Shown here: piece after piece, positions 47,048-55,825 of the stretch
Layout: the number at the start of each line of letters is the position of its first letter
Position numbering within the stretch: position 1 is the first letter of the stretch
DNA from: Dehalobacter restrictus DSM 9455
GTDB lineage: Bacteria > Bacillota > Desulfitobacteriia > Desulfitobacteriales > Syntrophobotulaceae
Assembly (NCBI RefSeq): GCF_000512895.1
Contig: NZ_CP007033.1
Span: 1,165,001 to 1,229,000, forward strand
Length of the DNA stretch: 64,000 nucleotides
Reading direction: 5' to 3'
Notes under the pieces: generated by a model
Databases searched by the model: none
The model's input: the letters and a program-made list of their open reading frames with translations, nothing else
What the model was told of the DNA's origin: nothing
Position numbers and translations under genes: made by a program

Positions 47048-48496
47048 ATGTACGAAAACTACAAAAATCAGCATCCCATCGATACCACCGCACTTGATGC
47101 AGAGCACGATGTCAGTTATAGCAGTGGACCGTTTGCACTATCTACACCCGGAGGCGGCCTTTATAAGATGGGAGTATTTCCATATCTCATGCCTGTCTGG
47201 CATACGGATTGGAGGGATGAAGCATTATCCTGGCACTTGACGTGTTCATTGCACGCAGGTTTGAATCCTTCAGTGGTAACGATCCTTCGAGGCCCGGAAG
47301 CGAAAAAGTTCATGAGCGAAAACTTTGTCAATAATGTGGAGGATTTCCCCATCGGTATTATAAAGCATGGAATTTTGTGCCTCGAGAACGGGCTTATCGC
47401 GACACATGGCGTTATTATGCGTACCGGCGAGGAAGAATATGAGTTATGGTGGCACGCTCCGTACCTCAACTATCTATTCGGCCTTAAGGATTACAATGCA
47501 GAACTGATAGATATGACAATGAAAGTCTTTATTTTACAGCTTCAGGGCCCAAACTGCCTGTCAATTCTTGAGGAAGCTACCGGCGAAGATTTGAAGGACA
47601 TTGACTATCGCCATTACCGCAATAGTACGATTAATGGTCATAAAGTACGTATTCTCCGTTTTGGCATGGCGGGTACACTTTCCTATGAGGTTCATGGGGA
47701 GGCCCAATACTCTAAAGAAATCCAAAAGAAATTAATCGAGATCGGCAACCCTTATGGTATTCGACAACTTGGATTCTCCAACTATTTATTGAATCATAGC
47801 GAAGGCGGAAACTTCCAAGCCAATCTCAGCTTCATGTCTGCTTTGTTCCTGGATGAAGGGTTCCAGAAGTGGTCTAAGCAGGGCTCAGACGAAGGAGAAG
47901 GAGAAGGAGAAGGAGAAGGAGAACTCAACTATTCTTCATTCGGCTTTGACTTTAAAGGCAGCGCCGGCGGCGATCCCATGAAAGTGGTGTTCAATCCAAT
48001 CGAATGTGGACTTGGCAAGTGTATTAACTGGAACCATGATTTCCGCGGGAAAGCAGCTTTACTGGAATACAAAAAAAATCAGAAGCGTGACATTGTGACG
48101 CTTGAATGGAACGCCGAGGATATCATCGATGTTTATGCTTCAAACTTCCGACCGGGTGAAGAGAACTACAGCCCGATGGATTTCCCTGGACCTGAATCAA
48201 TGCTCAACGGCTCTGCCAATTGGGTATTATCGACAGACTACGTTTACAATAAAGACGGAAAAGAAATCGGGCTTTCAACAAGCCGTACGCAGAGTCATTA
48301 CTATCGGACAGTAATTTCAATGGCACTGCTTGATCTGGAGTATCGGGATTTTGGCACAGAGGTTTATGTACTCTGGGGCGAGGTTGGATCACGGCAGAAG
48401 AAAATACGCGCTAAAGTTTCATACTACCCGTACAACCGGGACAATAAGGACCGCACGGGGGATCAGGTCGATGTAAGAAGCCTTTCATCACGTTAA
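47048..48496 (+). CDS. GcvT-fold methyltransferase resembling LigM O-demethylase, paralogue 2
   Basis: 482 residues, clearly homologous to the protein at 45317: LRFGMAGTLSYEVHGEAQYS, NPIECGLGKCINWNHDFRGK, VTLEWNAEDIIDVYASNFRPG and YVLWGEVG are shared positions. It has an extra N-terminal ~25 residues and an acidic insert (residues ~282-291, five Gly-Glu pairs) between the folate-binding core and the C-terminal domain. AGGGAGG precedes the ATG. Tandem paralogues could form a heteromer or act on different methyl donors. Confidence 0.8.
   Translation: MYENYKNQHPIDTTALDAEHDVSYSSGPFALSTPGGGLYKMGVFPYLMPVWHTDWRDEALSWHLTCSLHAGLNPSVVTILRGPEAKKFMSENFVNNVEDFPIGIIKHGILCLENGLIATHGVIMRTGEEEYELWWHAPYLNYLFGLKDYNAELIDMTMKVFILQLQGPNCLSILEEATGEDLKDIDYRHYRNSTINGHKVRILRFGMAGTLSYEVHGEAQYSKEIQKKLIEIGNPYGIRQLGFSNYLLNHSEGGNFQANLSFMSALFLDEGFQKWSKQGSDEGEGEGEGEGELNYSSFGFDFKGSAGGDPMKVVFNPIECGLGKCINWNHDFRGKAALLEYKKNQKRDIVTLEWNAEDIIDVYASNFRPGEENYSPMDFPGPESMLNGSANWVLSTDYVYNKDGKEIGLSTSRTQSHYYRTVISMALLDLEYRDFGTEVYVLWGEVGSRQKKIRAKVSYYPYNRDNKDRTGDQVDVRSLSSR
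47891..47920 (+). repeat. Hexanucleotide tandem repeat (GAAGGA)x5 inside a gene
   Basis: Five exact GAAGGA units encode alternating Glu-Gly pairs in the second LigM-like protein. Changes in unit number would stay in frame and vary the acidic linker by two residues per unit. Confidence 0.9.
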
Positions 48497-48870
48497 ACAG
48501 AAGCTAAAGTTCTTCGGAGATCCAGAAATACGTCAGATGGGAGAGAGCAACGGATGCAAAATATCCATATAACAATGTCGGGTGTAGTAAGGATGTTGAT
48601 TTAAATAATATTCCAAGATCCTAAAAGCAAAGCAAACTTTCTGTAACCTATACATTTGAATAGATATTAATATCAGTCTTTGTATAACTAATGCTCTCGA
48701 AGTCCGATGTCAAATTCAGGGGAGCTGGAAACGGTCAAAGGTAGGATTGAAATTTTTGAGTCTAAGAGCAAACTAATTATCCAGCTCCTCTATGCATCAA
48801 TAATTATCACTCTAAATAGGAAGAAATACTATGGCATCTATATTCATCTAACTTGCCATAAATTGTCTAA

Positions 48871-48927
48871 AAGCCCGTTGTTCATGCGGGCTTGCTCTTT
48901 TAAGCAGGAATTTTTCCTGCTTTTTTT
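48871..48927 (+). terminator. Double hairpin terminator
   Basis: AAGCCCG-8 nt-GCGGGCTT (48871-48892), then AAGCAGGAA-TTT-TTCCTGCTT plus T5 (48903-48927). The second is a strong intrinsic terminator about 400 bases after the second LigM-like gene. Nothing else recognisable lies in 48497-48870; a short open frame there has no ribosome site. Confidence 0.8.
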
Positions 48928-48966
48928 AGCGGCGTTTTATGGTCATGATATAATTGGCGATTATAC

Positions 48967-49010
48967 ATAAGTCAAAACAATTGAATACATATTCAATTGT
49001 TTTGACTTAT
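48967..49010. repeat. 44-nt perfect inverted repeat
   Basis: ATAAGTCAAAACAATTGAAT, ACAT loop, and the exact reverse complement. 20-bp arms without mismatch, no T run. It lies 84 bases before the DUF3102 start, so it may be an operator, a cruciform site or an old insertion footprint. Confidence 0.85.
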
Positions 49011-49093
49011 AAAAGTTAAGCATTACGAAATTTCACCGGGAAAGTTTTGATACCATATGATACAGAATATATACAACCGAAAGGAATGTAAAA

Positions 49094-50014
49094 ATGGAGA
49101 GCACGCCAACTGAAAGAACGCCGGCTGTCGTCGCCGGGGAAATCGCTGCCATCAAAGCACAAACAAGAAAGATATTGCTTGTCAGCGCGGTTGAAGTCGG
49201 ACGGCGCTTGATGGAAGCCAAGGAAATGATCCCTTATGGGGAATTTTGCAAATGGCTGGAGGAAGCCGTTGATTACTCAGAGCGTGTAGCATATAAACTG
49301 ATGCGCATCGCCGAAGAGTATGGACCGGGGCTGTCCGTACTATCCGAAGCCGATGTGAGTAATGTGCCTTTTGCCAGACTTGGTTACAGCCAGGCATTCG
49401 CCCTTTTGGGGATCCCCGCGGAGGAACGGGCGGAGTTTATCGCGCAGCTAGATATTGAGCATATGTCGGTGAGCGCACTGCAGCAGGTGATCAAGGACAG
49501 GAACGAGGCTCTTGAAGAGAAAACAGCGCTGGCCAAAAAACTGAAGATCCATCAAGACAAAGTTTCCGGCTTAGCTGAGGAGCGCGATCAGGCGAAAAAA
49601 GAGGCGGAGGCTAAAGAACAGGCATTATGGAGTGAGCAGAGCAGGGTAACGCAGCTGCAGCGGGAGCTGACAGTGCTTCAGAACGACAGTGTGGCCGCCC
49701 GGCGTATGAAAGAGATCGAACGGGAGCGCGATATAGCCAAGATCAACCATGCCATGGCACAGGCCGACGCCCGCTACGATCTAATCGTCAAAGGATTCGA
49801 CGACCTGTTCAGCACGATCAGGGAGATGGCTGGAGCAGATCCTAATGCTTACAAGCTGTTTGTTAATCAAACAAGTGAGTTTATCGCAAAGACGGCGCGT
49901 AAGTTAAAACGTATCAAAAAAAATGACACAAACGGCACCGACAGAACAGGCGGTTCCCGAGGCTCCTGCTCCCGAAACACCATGATTTTAAGGAAGAACC
50001 TCCCAGCCGGCTAA
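49094..50014 (+). CDS. DUF3102 family protein
   Basis: 306 residues. The N-terminal ~130 match DUF3102 (IAAIKAQTRKILLVSAVEVGRRLMEAKE then GEFCKWLEEAVDYSERVAYKLMRIAEEYG), a helical domain common on Firmicute chromosomes and mobile elements. A long charged coiled coil follows (about 140-225), then a basic, low-complexity end. The function is unknown; the domain resembles DNA-binding or phage-associated proteins. The stop lies inside the terminator hairpin. AAAGGAA is upstream. Confidence 0.82.
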   Translation: MESTPTERTPAVVAGEIAAIKAQTRKILLVSAVEVGRRLMEAKEMIPYGEFCKWLEEAVDYSERVAYKLMRIAEEYGPGLSVLSEADVSNVPFARLGYSQAFALLGIPAEERAEFIAQLDIEHMSVSALQQVIKDRNEALEEKTALAKKLKIHQDKVSGLAEERDQAKKEAEAKEQALWSEQSRVTQLQRELTVLQNDSVAARRMKEIERERDIAKINHAMAQADARYDLIVKGFDDLFSTIREMAGADPNAYKLFVNQTSEFIAKTARKLKRIKKNDTNGTDRTGGSRGSCSRNTMILRKNLPAG

Positions 50015-50032
50015 GTCGGCGGAGGTTCTTCC
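49992..50032. terminator. Bidirectional terminator
   Basis: GGAAGAACCTCC and GGAGGTTCTTCC (12-bp arms) with an inner GCCG/CGGC stem. It lies between the convergent DUF3102 and DUF2922 genes and overlaps the DUF3102 stop. Confidence 0.8.
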
Positions 50033-50066
50033 AACGGGGCTTCCCCCAGGTTGCTGCGGTTATCGC

Positions 50067-50306
50067 TTACGCTTCCGGAGGATCGTAAAGATCATCCGTT
50101 TCCGTATTGATAACTTTAATATCCCGTTTAGCGGCCAAAGCGCCGCTCGCAGTGATGAATACGTCCTTCGTGATGAGTATATCCATCACGGCTTCAGCCT
50201 CAGCCTTCGTCAAGCCTGTTTTCGGATTGGTCAGGGTGATTGCGAATGTCTTGCCCCCGCTGGTTAAGAACGTTAAGCGCACGACTTTATTTGTGGTAAC
50301 CGCCAT
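50067..50306 (-). CDS. DUF2922 family small protein
   Basis: 79 residues matching DUF2922 (VVRLTFLTSGGKTFAITLTNPKTGLTKAEAEAVMD ending). DUF2922 and DUF1659 genes often lie together in Firmicutes. Their function is unknown. It is 38 bases downstream of the DUF1659 gene, so they form a two-gene operon. Confidence 0.85.
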   Translation of the reverse strand: MAVTTNKVVRLTFLTSGGKTFAITLTNPKTGLTKAEAEAVMDILITKDVFITASGALAAKRDIKVINTETDDLYDPPEA

Positions 50307-50344
50307 TGCGTCTCACCTCCTTGTCTATCCGCTTTGGCTGCCGG

Positions 50345-50569
50345 TTATTCATCCGCCAGCTCCGAATTGCTGCTCAAGACCACTTCCAATACCTGATCCT
50401 GCACTAGGCTGAATAAGGCTGTTGCCACGTCATAGGCATCTTGGATCGTGGCATCGGCTCTTACGCCGCTGAAACTTTTCTTTCTGGTCACCGGGTCACC
50501 GGCAGGCGTTACCCCGGACTCGCATGTTACGACCAGCGTAGAAGTTAATGGTGTAGCAGTAACCGCCAT
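50345..50569 (-). CDS. DUF1659 family small protein
   Basis: 74 residues: TATPLTSTLVVTCESGV, KKSFSGVRADATIQDAYDVA and a short hydrophobic middle fit DUF1659. The third in-frame ATG (50569) is chosen, nine bases after AAAGGAG; the two earlier ATGs touch that site. It is the first gene of the pair with DUF2922. Function unknown. Confidence 0.82.
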   Translation of the reverse strand: MAVTATPLTSTLVVTCESGVTPAGDPVTRKKSFSGVRADATIQDAYDVATALFSLVQDQVLEVVLSSNSELADE

Positions 50570-50578
50570 CTCCATCAT

Positions 50579-51238
50579 CTCCTTTCCGGTTTATATGACA
50601 GGCCGGCTTGTCCAGCTTATCGGTTTATTTTATGCCGGTGTTTGTCCGATGGTGACAGCCGGATTATGTCATAAGCGGTTTACCGGAAACAGCAGGAGCA
50701 GGGCATATCTTATTGGCCACTTTACCTTAGGCGGTATATTTACGGTTCTTTTCTTATGCTAAAGTGTATGCAATTACAACAAATGCGCATATCTCAGGTT
50801 ATTTGTCAATAGTAAGATGCCCTTTCCGTTTCGACAAACTTAGAAACAATATGAAACTATTTGACCAAGGAATTCAAAGCAATACAGAGAATATCTTTAA
50901 CGTTAGCGTAAAGCCTTTTTCTGAATGACGTATGGCAATGCGTTGTCATGGCTGGCGACCAGATCGCCTGGAACAGAAAAAAGGCCCAAGTCAGGACAGG
51001 AAGATTGAAAGGAGGTATGTCAGGCGGTCAGGAAGTGCTTAAGCGGCCGGGAGTCATCGATAGCAGCAAACGAGCAATTTCTTGCAGGAGTGGTATTTGG
51101 CTGAATACTGCTGGTCGTAAGAGCCTGAGTGTCGGGCAGTCAATCTTCAGAATTGGTTTGGTTAGGAAAAATTCAAAATTAAAAAAGTCTGCCTGAGGTT
51201 AATCCGGTCGGAAATGGCAGACTCAACAAAAGGAGCCC
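50579..51238. other. Intergenic region left of the insertion sequence
   Basis: 660 bp. An open frame starting at 50595 (+) would encode a 55-residue two-helix peptide but has no ribosome site. A frame at 50948 (+) is not protein-like. A hairpin AGTCTGCC / GGCAGACT spans 51186-51222. AAAAGGAGCC at 51229-51238 is the left half of a terminator interrupted by the insertion sequence. Confidence 0.5.
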
Positions 51239-51284
51239 TAAAACGGCGAGGCCACTGAAAAAGTGGTACCTGAACCTCAAAAGC

Positions 51285-51330
51285 AAAAGAGCTGGAATTA
51301 CGAAGAAAGAAGTAATTCCAGCTCTTTTTT
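51285..51330 (+). terminator. Terminator at the left end of the insertion sequence
   Basis: AAAAGAGCTGGAATTAC / GTAATTCCAGCTCTTTT, a 17-bp perfect stem. It lies inside the element before the transposase and should block read-through from outside promoters, a common self-limiting design. A second hairpin terminator with TTTTTT lies at 52882-52927 near the right end. Confidence 0.85.
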
Positions 51331-51372
51331 GATACAATTAAATAGAGAAAAAACTTCAGCGCAGGTAATCAT

Positions 51373-52842
51373 ATGATAAAGAAACAAACAAGCCTGGCCT
51401 TAAGTCCCTATATGGGCATATACGATTTGATCATACCCAAAGATAATTTATTGCGACAGATGAACGAATTAGTGGATTTTAATTTTATCTACGACGAGTT
51501 GGTTAATGTCTATTGTCAAAATAATGGACGAGGTGCAATAGATCCAGTTCGGATGTTCAAATACCTTTTACTAAAAAGCATTTTCGACATATCAGATGTT
51601 GATGTGGTGGAGCGATCAAAATACGATATGTCATTTAAATATTTTCTTGATATGACACCGGAAGAAGAAGTCATTGACCCCAGTTCACTGACCAAGTTCA
51701 GAAAGCTACGGCTCAAAGATACAAACCTGCTGGATCTATTGATCCAAAAAACAGTTGGAATCGCTTTGGAAAAAGGTATTATAAAAAGCAAAGCCATCAT
51801 AGTAGATTCTACCCATACCCAGGCAAGATACAATCAAAAATCACCTCGGGAGCATTTAATAGAATGTTCTAAGAGGCTACGCAAAGCCGTCTATGCCATA
51901 GATGATAAGATGAAAGAGCAATTCCCGGCAAAAGTTAATAATGGCTTACTGGAAGATGAACTAGCGTATTGCCAAAAACTAATAACGGTCATTGAAAACG
52001 CAGAACACATTTCCGGTTACCCTGCTGTAAGAGAAAAACTAAATATGCTAAAAGAAGTGGTTGAGGATGACCATGAACAATTAGCCTTAATGTCAAAGGA
52101 TGCCGATGCCAAAATGGGTCATAAAACAGCGGATACAGCCTTTTTCGGATATAAAACTCATCTAGCCATGACGGAAGAACGGATCATAACTGCCGCAGTT
52201 GTTACATCAGGAGAAAAACATGACGGGAAACAACTTCAGGCCCTGGTAGAAAAAAGTGAACAAGCAGGAATTGAAGTTACAGATATCATTGGTGATGCAG
52301 CCTATTCCGAAAAAGATAACATCGTATATACGAAAGAAAATAACATCAATCTGGTTTCTAAGCTGAGTAAAACAGTGACACATCAACAATCGAACCGAAT
52401 AAATCCCAATATATTTGAATTTAATAAAGATTGTCAGATGTATGTTTGTCAGGCTGGACATATGAGCTTTAAAAAGACAAGCACCCGGCCTAAAAAACAT
52501 GCTAAAGACGGTACAGGAACGGTAGAATCCTACTTATTCGACGTGGAAAAATGCAAAATCTGCCCCTATAAAGCAGGCTGCTATAAAGACGGGGCAAAAA
52601 CCAAAACATATTCTGTAACGATAAAACACCACACGCATGAAGAACAGGCCATATTTCAGGATAGCGAATATTTCAAAGAAAAGTCAAAGGAACGTTACAA
52701 AATTGAGGCAAAAAACAGCGAGCTAAAACATAGACATGGGTATGGTGTTGCATCTGCTTCAGGCATATTTGGTATGCAGCTACAAGCGGCGACCACAATA
52801 TTTGCTGTTAATTTAAAAAGAATTATAACTTTAATGGGTTAA
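51373..52842 (+). CDS. tnp: IS1182-family transposase
   Basis: 489 residues. The N-terminal DUF772-like domain (PVRMFKYLLLKSIFDISDVDVVERSKYDMSF-type region) precedes a DDE catalytic core with first Asp in IIVDSTHTQARYN, second in DIIGDAAYSEKDN and a late Glu in the KIEAKNSELKHRHG region. A Cys pair group (CKICPYKAGCYK) resembles the zinc-like knot of this family. The frame is uninterrupted. It is the only gene in the element. Confidence 0.93.
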   Translation: MIKKQTSLALSPYMGIYDLIIPKDNLLRQMNELVDFNFIYDELVNVYCQNNGRGAIDPVRMFKYLLLKSIFDISDVDVVERSKYDMSFKYFLDMTPEEEVIDPSSLTKFRKLRLKDTNLLDLLIQKTVGIALEKGIIKSKAIIVDSTHTQARYNQKSPREHLIECSKRLRKAVYAIDDKMKEQFPAKVNNGLLEDELAYCQKLITVIENAEHISGYPAVREKLNMLKEVVEDDHEQLALMSKDADAKMGHKTADTAFFGYKTHLAMTEERIITAAVVTSGEKHDGKQLQALVEKSEQAGIEVTDIIGDAAYSEKDNIVYTKENNINLVSKLSKTVTHQQSNRINPNIFEFNKDCQMYVCQAGHMSFKKTSTRPKKHAKDGTGTVESYLFDVEKCKICPYKAGCYKDGAKTKTYSVTIKHHTHEEQAIFQDSEYFKEKSKERYKIEAKNSELKHRHGYGVASASGIFGMQLQAATTIFAVNLKRIITLMG

Positions 52843-53014
52843 AAAGAGAGTGATAAACTAAGCCATTACATATAAGAATTGAAAAACCAGGAGAATGAGT
52901 CAATATATCTCATCTTCTGGTTTTTTGGTTGTGTGGTTTAAGCGAAAAACAAAGTGTTTTTCAGTGGCCTCTAAAACGGCTCCTCTTTTTGATGGCTACA
53001 GAGGGCAAGGCAGC

Positions 53015-55279
53015 TTAATTTAACTCTTGGATCGAAGCCTCATCTCTGTCCAGTTTCTTGATGCAGATGCTGAAGCGTTCTCTTAACGACTGGTCTGTTA
53101 CGGCTTCCCGCATCTGGCGCAGTAAATCGATGGTTCGCCTTAAGACCGCGATAATGTCTCCTTCATCGAGGGTGCAGAGCTGCTGAAGCTCGATTAATGT
53201 GGCGCCTTTGCTCCAATGATACGCAAGGACGGCCGCCTTGGATTCAAAGCGCACAGCGTCAGGCCCGCAGATGCTCTGAATATAATTCAGGATTTCCCTG
53301 ACAGGCTTAAAATCAATCTGGTCAAACTTTTGGAAATACTCATTACGTTTGCTTTCATAATCAATACAGGAAATCAGCGCAGTCAGCTGGTCATCATCCA
53401 GCTGTTCGATGATTCCTGAGTAAATCAACTCGGTTACCAGGATTTCCTGCACATAAATATATCTGGCGAGCTCCCCCCGCGGCAAAAGCTTGTCATTTCC
53501 GATATAGCCTATTTGCTGCAGTAGGGCTTTTTTTCTTTCAAATTCGGAATTAAATGTGTTGTAATCCGGCATTGAGAACAATTGATTCTTGAGGTCCGTG
53601 ATTTCTTTTTCGAGGTTCATCCACTTTCCGGCGAAGGATTTACAGCTGTCGTTTTGTTTTCTGGTACATTTCTGGGGAACAGTCTTAAGGATCTTCTCCC
53701 ATTTCATGATTTTTCGGTGCATCTGACGCCCGAAAATCTTATTGCGGCGTCGCGGGTCCAATTTATCATAGGCTTTATGAAGCCTGTCCAATTCTTTCTT
53801 TTTCGGGTAGTAATTCAGCGGACACCGATAGGTCCCGACATGCTCACAAAGGTTCTCTTTGGCTTGGGCTGATTGCTCGGACAGAAGACGAATCTCTTCT
53901 TCCGTTTTTTGTGCGGTCAAGATATAGGAATGAGCAGCAAAACTTTTTTTGAAATAGGTTTCGATTTGCTCCGGCGATAATGTTGCCAGGAGATTCAAAA
54001 CTGTATTATAGGAAAGCCGAAACTGACTGGTCAGAGGTTCTAACTTGGCAATATCAAATTTTACCGGCGGTTCTTTTTCAAAGTAATTCAAATCAACAAT
54101 CGCAAAGGAATAACCGATCTCGTCAATGCCGCGTCGGCCGGCCCTGCCGGACATCTGAAAAAATTCGTGGTTTGCCAGAGCCCTGAAACTGCGTCCGTCG
54201 TATTTGTTTAGGGAATCAAAGCAGACGGCCTTGACAGGATAGTTGATCCCGACACTGAAGGTCTCGGTACAGTACAGAACTGAGATCATCTTGGCCAGGA
54301 AAAGATCCTCTACGACGGATTTCTGCAAAGGCAGCAGCCCGGCATGGTGATAGGCAATACCTTTCCGGCAGACCCTGAATAACTTGCGCGTGGAAGAGGA
54401 CCAAGTATCTTCAGCACCAAAATGCTCCAAAAAAATGTTTTTCACTTCTTTGCTTTGTTCCGACGACAGATAGTTTTTGATATTGGCCAGTTCATGCGCT
54501 TTATCGGCGCATTGCTTTCTGCTGAATACAAAATAGAGGGTAGGAAGATATTGTTTATCAACAGTTTTGATCAGGTCAAGATGTGACGTCGGTTTAAACA
54601 GCGGGGAATTATCGGTTCTGTCCGTGGATTTAAGCTTCTGATAATAGAACCTGATCAGGTCATCATAGCCGATGATGCCGGTGTCCTGACAAAAATAATA
54701 ATATTCCAGAGGAACGATCCTTTGCTGTTCCTCGATCAACACAACGGTGTCTTTGCGGATGGCCTCGATCCAGCCCTTCAGTTCCACGGCATTGGCAATT
54801 GTGGCACTTAAGCCCAGAATCTTAATATTTGGCGGAGCGAGAATGATGGATTCTTCCCAGACTGTACCTCTGTCCTCATCATTAAGCCAGTGAATCTCAT
54901 CAAAGATGATATAGGAAACGTGCTCCAGTTCCGGGTCATTGGTGATGACCTGGTTGCGGAAGATCTCTGTCGTCATGATCAGCAGCGGAGCGCCAGGATT
55001 GATCACAACATCCCCGGTCATGATCCCGACGGTCTCGCTGCCAAATTGGTGGGAAAAATCTTTGAATTTCTGGTTGCTTAACGCTTTTATCGGTGCTGTA
55101 TAAATAATCCGTTTGCTTTCCCGAATTGATTTTTCGACCAGATAATCTGCTACCATTGTTTTTCCTGTCCCGGTAGGGGCTGAGACAATGACGGAATGCC
55201 CGTGATTGATTGCTTCAATCGCATCCATTTGGAATTGGTCGAGTTTTAGTCCCTGATACTCGGAAATCACGCTGATCAC
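53015..55279 (-). CDS. Ski2-like DExH-box helicase
   Basis: 754-residue superfamily 2 helicase. Motifs in order: Q-like N-terminus, I (SAPTGTGKTMVADYL), Ia (YTAPIKALSNQK), II (IIFDEIHWLND, a DEIH box), III (GLSATIAN) and VI (FQMSGRAGRRGIDEIG). The C-terminal ~250 residues, with CPLNYYPKKKELDRLH and CTRKQNDSC, are helical. The overall look is Ski2/Mtr4/Dob1-like, RNA-helicase types more usual in eukaryotes, archaea and actinobacteria than in Firmicutes. It may unwind structured RNA for decay. The RNase Y gene is not adjacent. Its original terminator has been split by the insertion sequence. Confidence 0.9.
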   Translation of the reverse strand: MISVISEYQGLKLDQFQMDAIEAINHGHSVIVSAPTGTGKTMVADYLVEKSIRESKRIIYTAPIKALSNQKFKDFSHQFGSETVGIMTGDVVINPGAPLLIMTTEIFRNQVITNDPELEHVSYIIFDEIHWLNDEDRGTVWEESIILAPPNIKILGLSATIANAVELKGWIEAIRKDTVVLIEEQQRIVPLEYYYFCQDTGIIGYDDLIRFYYQKLKSTDRTDNSPLFKPTSHLDLIKTVDKQYLPTLYFVFSRKQCADKAHELANIKNYLSSEQSKEVKNIFLEHFGAEDTWSSSTRKLFRVCRKGIAYHHAGLLPLQKSVVEDLFLAKMISVLYCTETFSVGINYPVKAVCFDSLNKYDGRSFRALANHEFFQMSGRAGRRGIDEIGYSFAIVDLNYFEKEPPVKFDIAKLEPLTSQFRLSYNTVLNLLATLSPEQIETYFKKSFAAHSYILTAQKTEEEIRLLSEQSAQAKENLCEHVGTYRCPLNYYPKKKELDRLHKAYDKLDPRRRNKIFGRQMHRKIMKWEKILKTVPQKCTRKQNDSCKSFAGKWMNLEKEITDLKNQLFSMPDYNTFNSEFERKKALLQQIGYIGNDKLLPRGELARYIYVQEILVTELIYSGIIEQLDDDQLTALISCIDYESKRNEYFQKFDQIDFKPVREILNYIQSICGPDAVRFESKAAVLAYHWSKGATLIELQQLCTLDEGDIIAVLRRTIDLLRQMREAVTDQSLRERFSICIKKLDRDEASIQELN

Positions 55280-55346
55280 CTGCTTTTATTTTGAAGTCGC
55301 AATCATTGTAACAGAGTAAATAGCGATAATCAAATCCAGGATTGGA

Positions 55347-55383
55347 AAAAGTAAAGACGCCTCATATCATTTGAAGCGCCTTT
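55347..55383 (-). terminator. Terminator after comFB
   Basis: On the minus strand AAAGGCGCTTCA pairs with TGAGGCGTCTTT (12 bp, two G-U pairs), followed by ACTTTTT. Confidence 0.7.
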
Positions 55384-55409
55384 GCAACTGTCATTAATCC
55401 CATGCGGGT

Positions 55410-55697
55410 TTATTCTTCTTTCTGGTCAAGCGGATGGGACGGGAAAGCAGCAACTATCTGGGCAGCACCAACGACTTCTGCCAAAACTCGGGCTTTGTCC
55501 GGAAACATTTGTGATTCAAAGTGTGTCATGACTTCGCCTTTTAAGGAAACATAATATCTTGGAGGGAAGCGGTTCAGTACAAAAGCCATTATGTCGGCCT
55601 GACACCGTTCGCATTTGCAAGGGATATTGGCGACGGGCAGATAATCTTCCAGTGTTTTCTTCACGATGACTTCACTAAAATTTTTTAGTTCATACAT
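55410..55697 (-). CDS. ComFB family protein
   Basis: 95 residues matching late competence protein ComFB: an N-terminal helix (KNFSEVIVKKTLEDYL), the Cys group CKCERCQADIMAFVLNRFPP and a YYVS segment. The four Cys/His-type ligands suggest a zinc site. Some ComFB-domain proteins bind cyclic di-nucleotides, and the Bacillus protein's role in DNA uptake is unclear. No comFA or comFC is adjacent. GGGAGG lies upstream. Confidence 0.85.
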   Translation of the reverse strand: MYELKNFSEVIVKKTLEDYLPVANIPCKCERCQADIMAFVLNRFPPRYYVSLKGEVMTHFESQMFPDKARVLAEVVGAAQIVAAFPSHPLDQKEE

Positions 55698-55825
55698 TAG
55701 TCTTATCCTCCCTGGGAAAAAATGCTTACCCTATTTTAACATATCGCGCCAAAGGGTAAAAGAACCCAGCGGGATTTCGAAAAAGTTTTTCAGGTATTGA
55801 AACATCTTCAAACGTTCTTTGGATA

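Larger units (their letters stand above)
51248..52971 (+). mobile_element. Complete IS1182-like insertion sequence, 1724 bp
   Basis: Terminal inverted repeats are GAGGCCACTGAAAAA (51248-51262) and its exact complement (52957-52971). The 9-bp direct repeat TAAAACGGC flanks both ends (51239-51247 and 52972-52980), a target-site duplication. The single transposase frame is intact, so insertion is recent and the element may be active. Removing it restores AGGAGCC-CTAAAAC-GGCTCCT followed by CTTTTT, a terminator hairpin downstream of the helicase gene. Confidence 0.93.

Noticed and set aside
50595-50762. 55-codon frame encoding a possible two-helix membrane peptide
   Set aside because: No ribosome site lies upstream (the sequence there belongs to the minus-strand DUF1659 leader). 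It could be real but cannot be supported.
50948-51196. 82-codon frame left of the insertion sequence
   Set aside because: The translation is not protein-like and has no recognisable motif or good start context.
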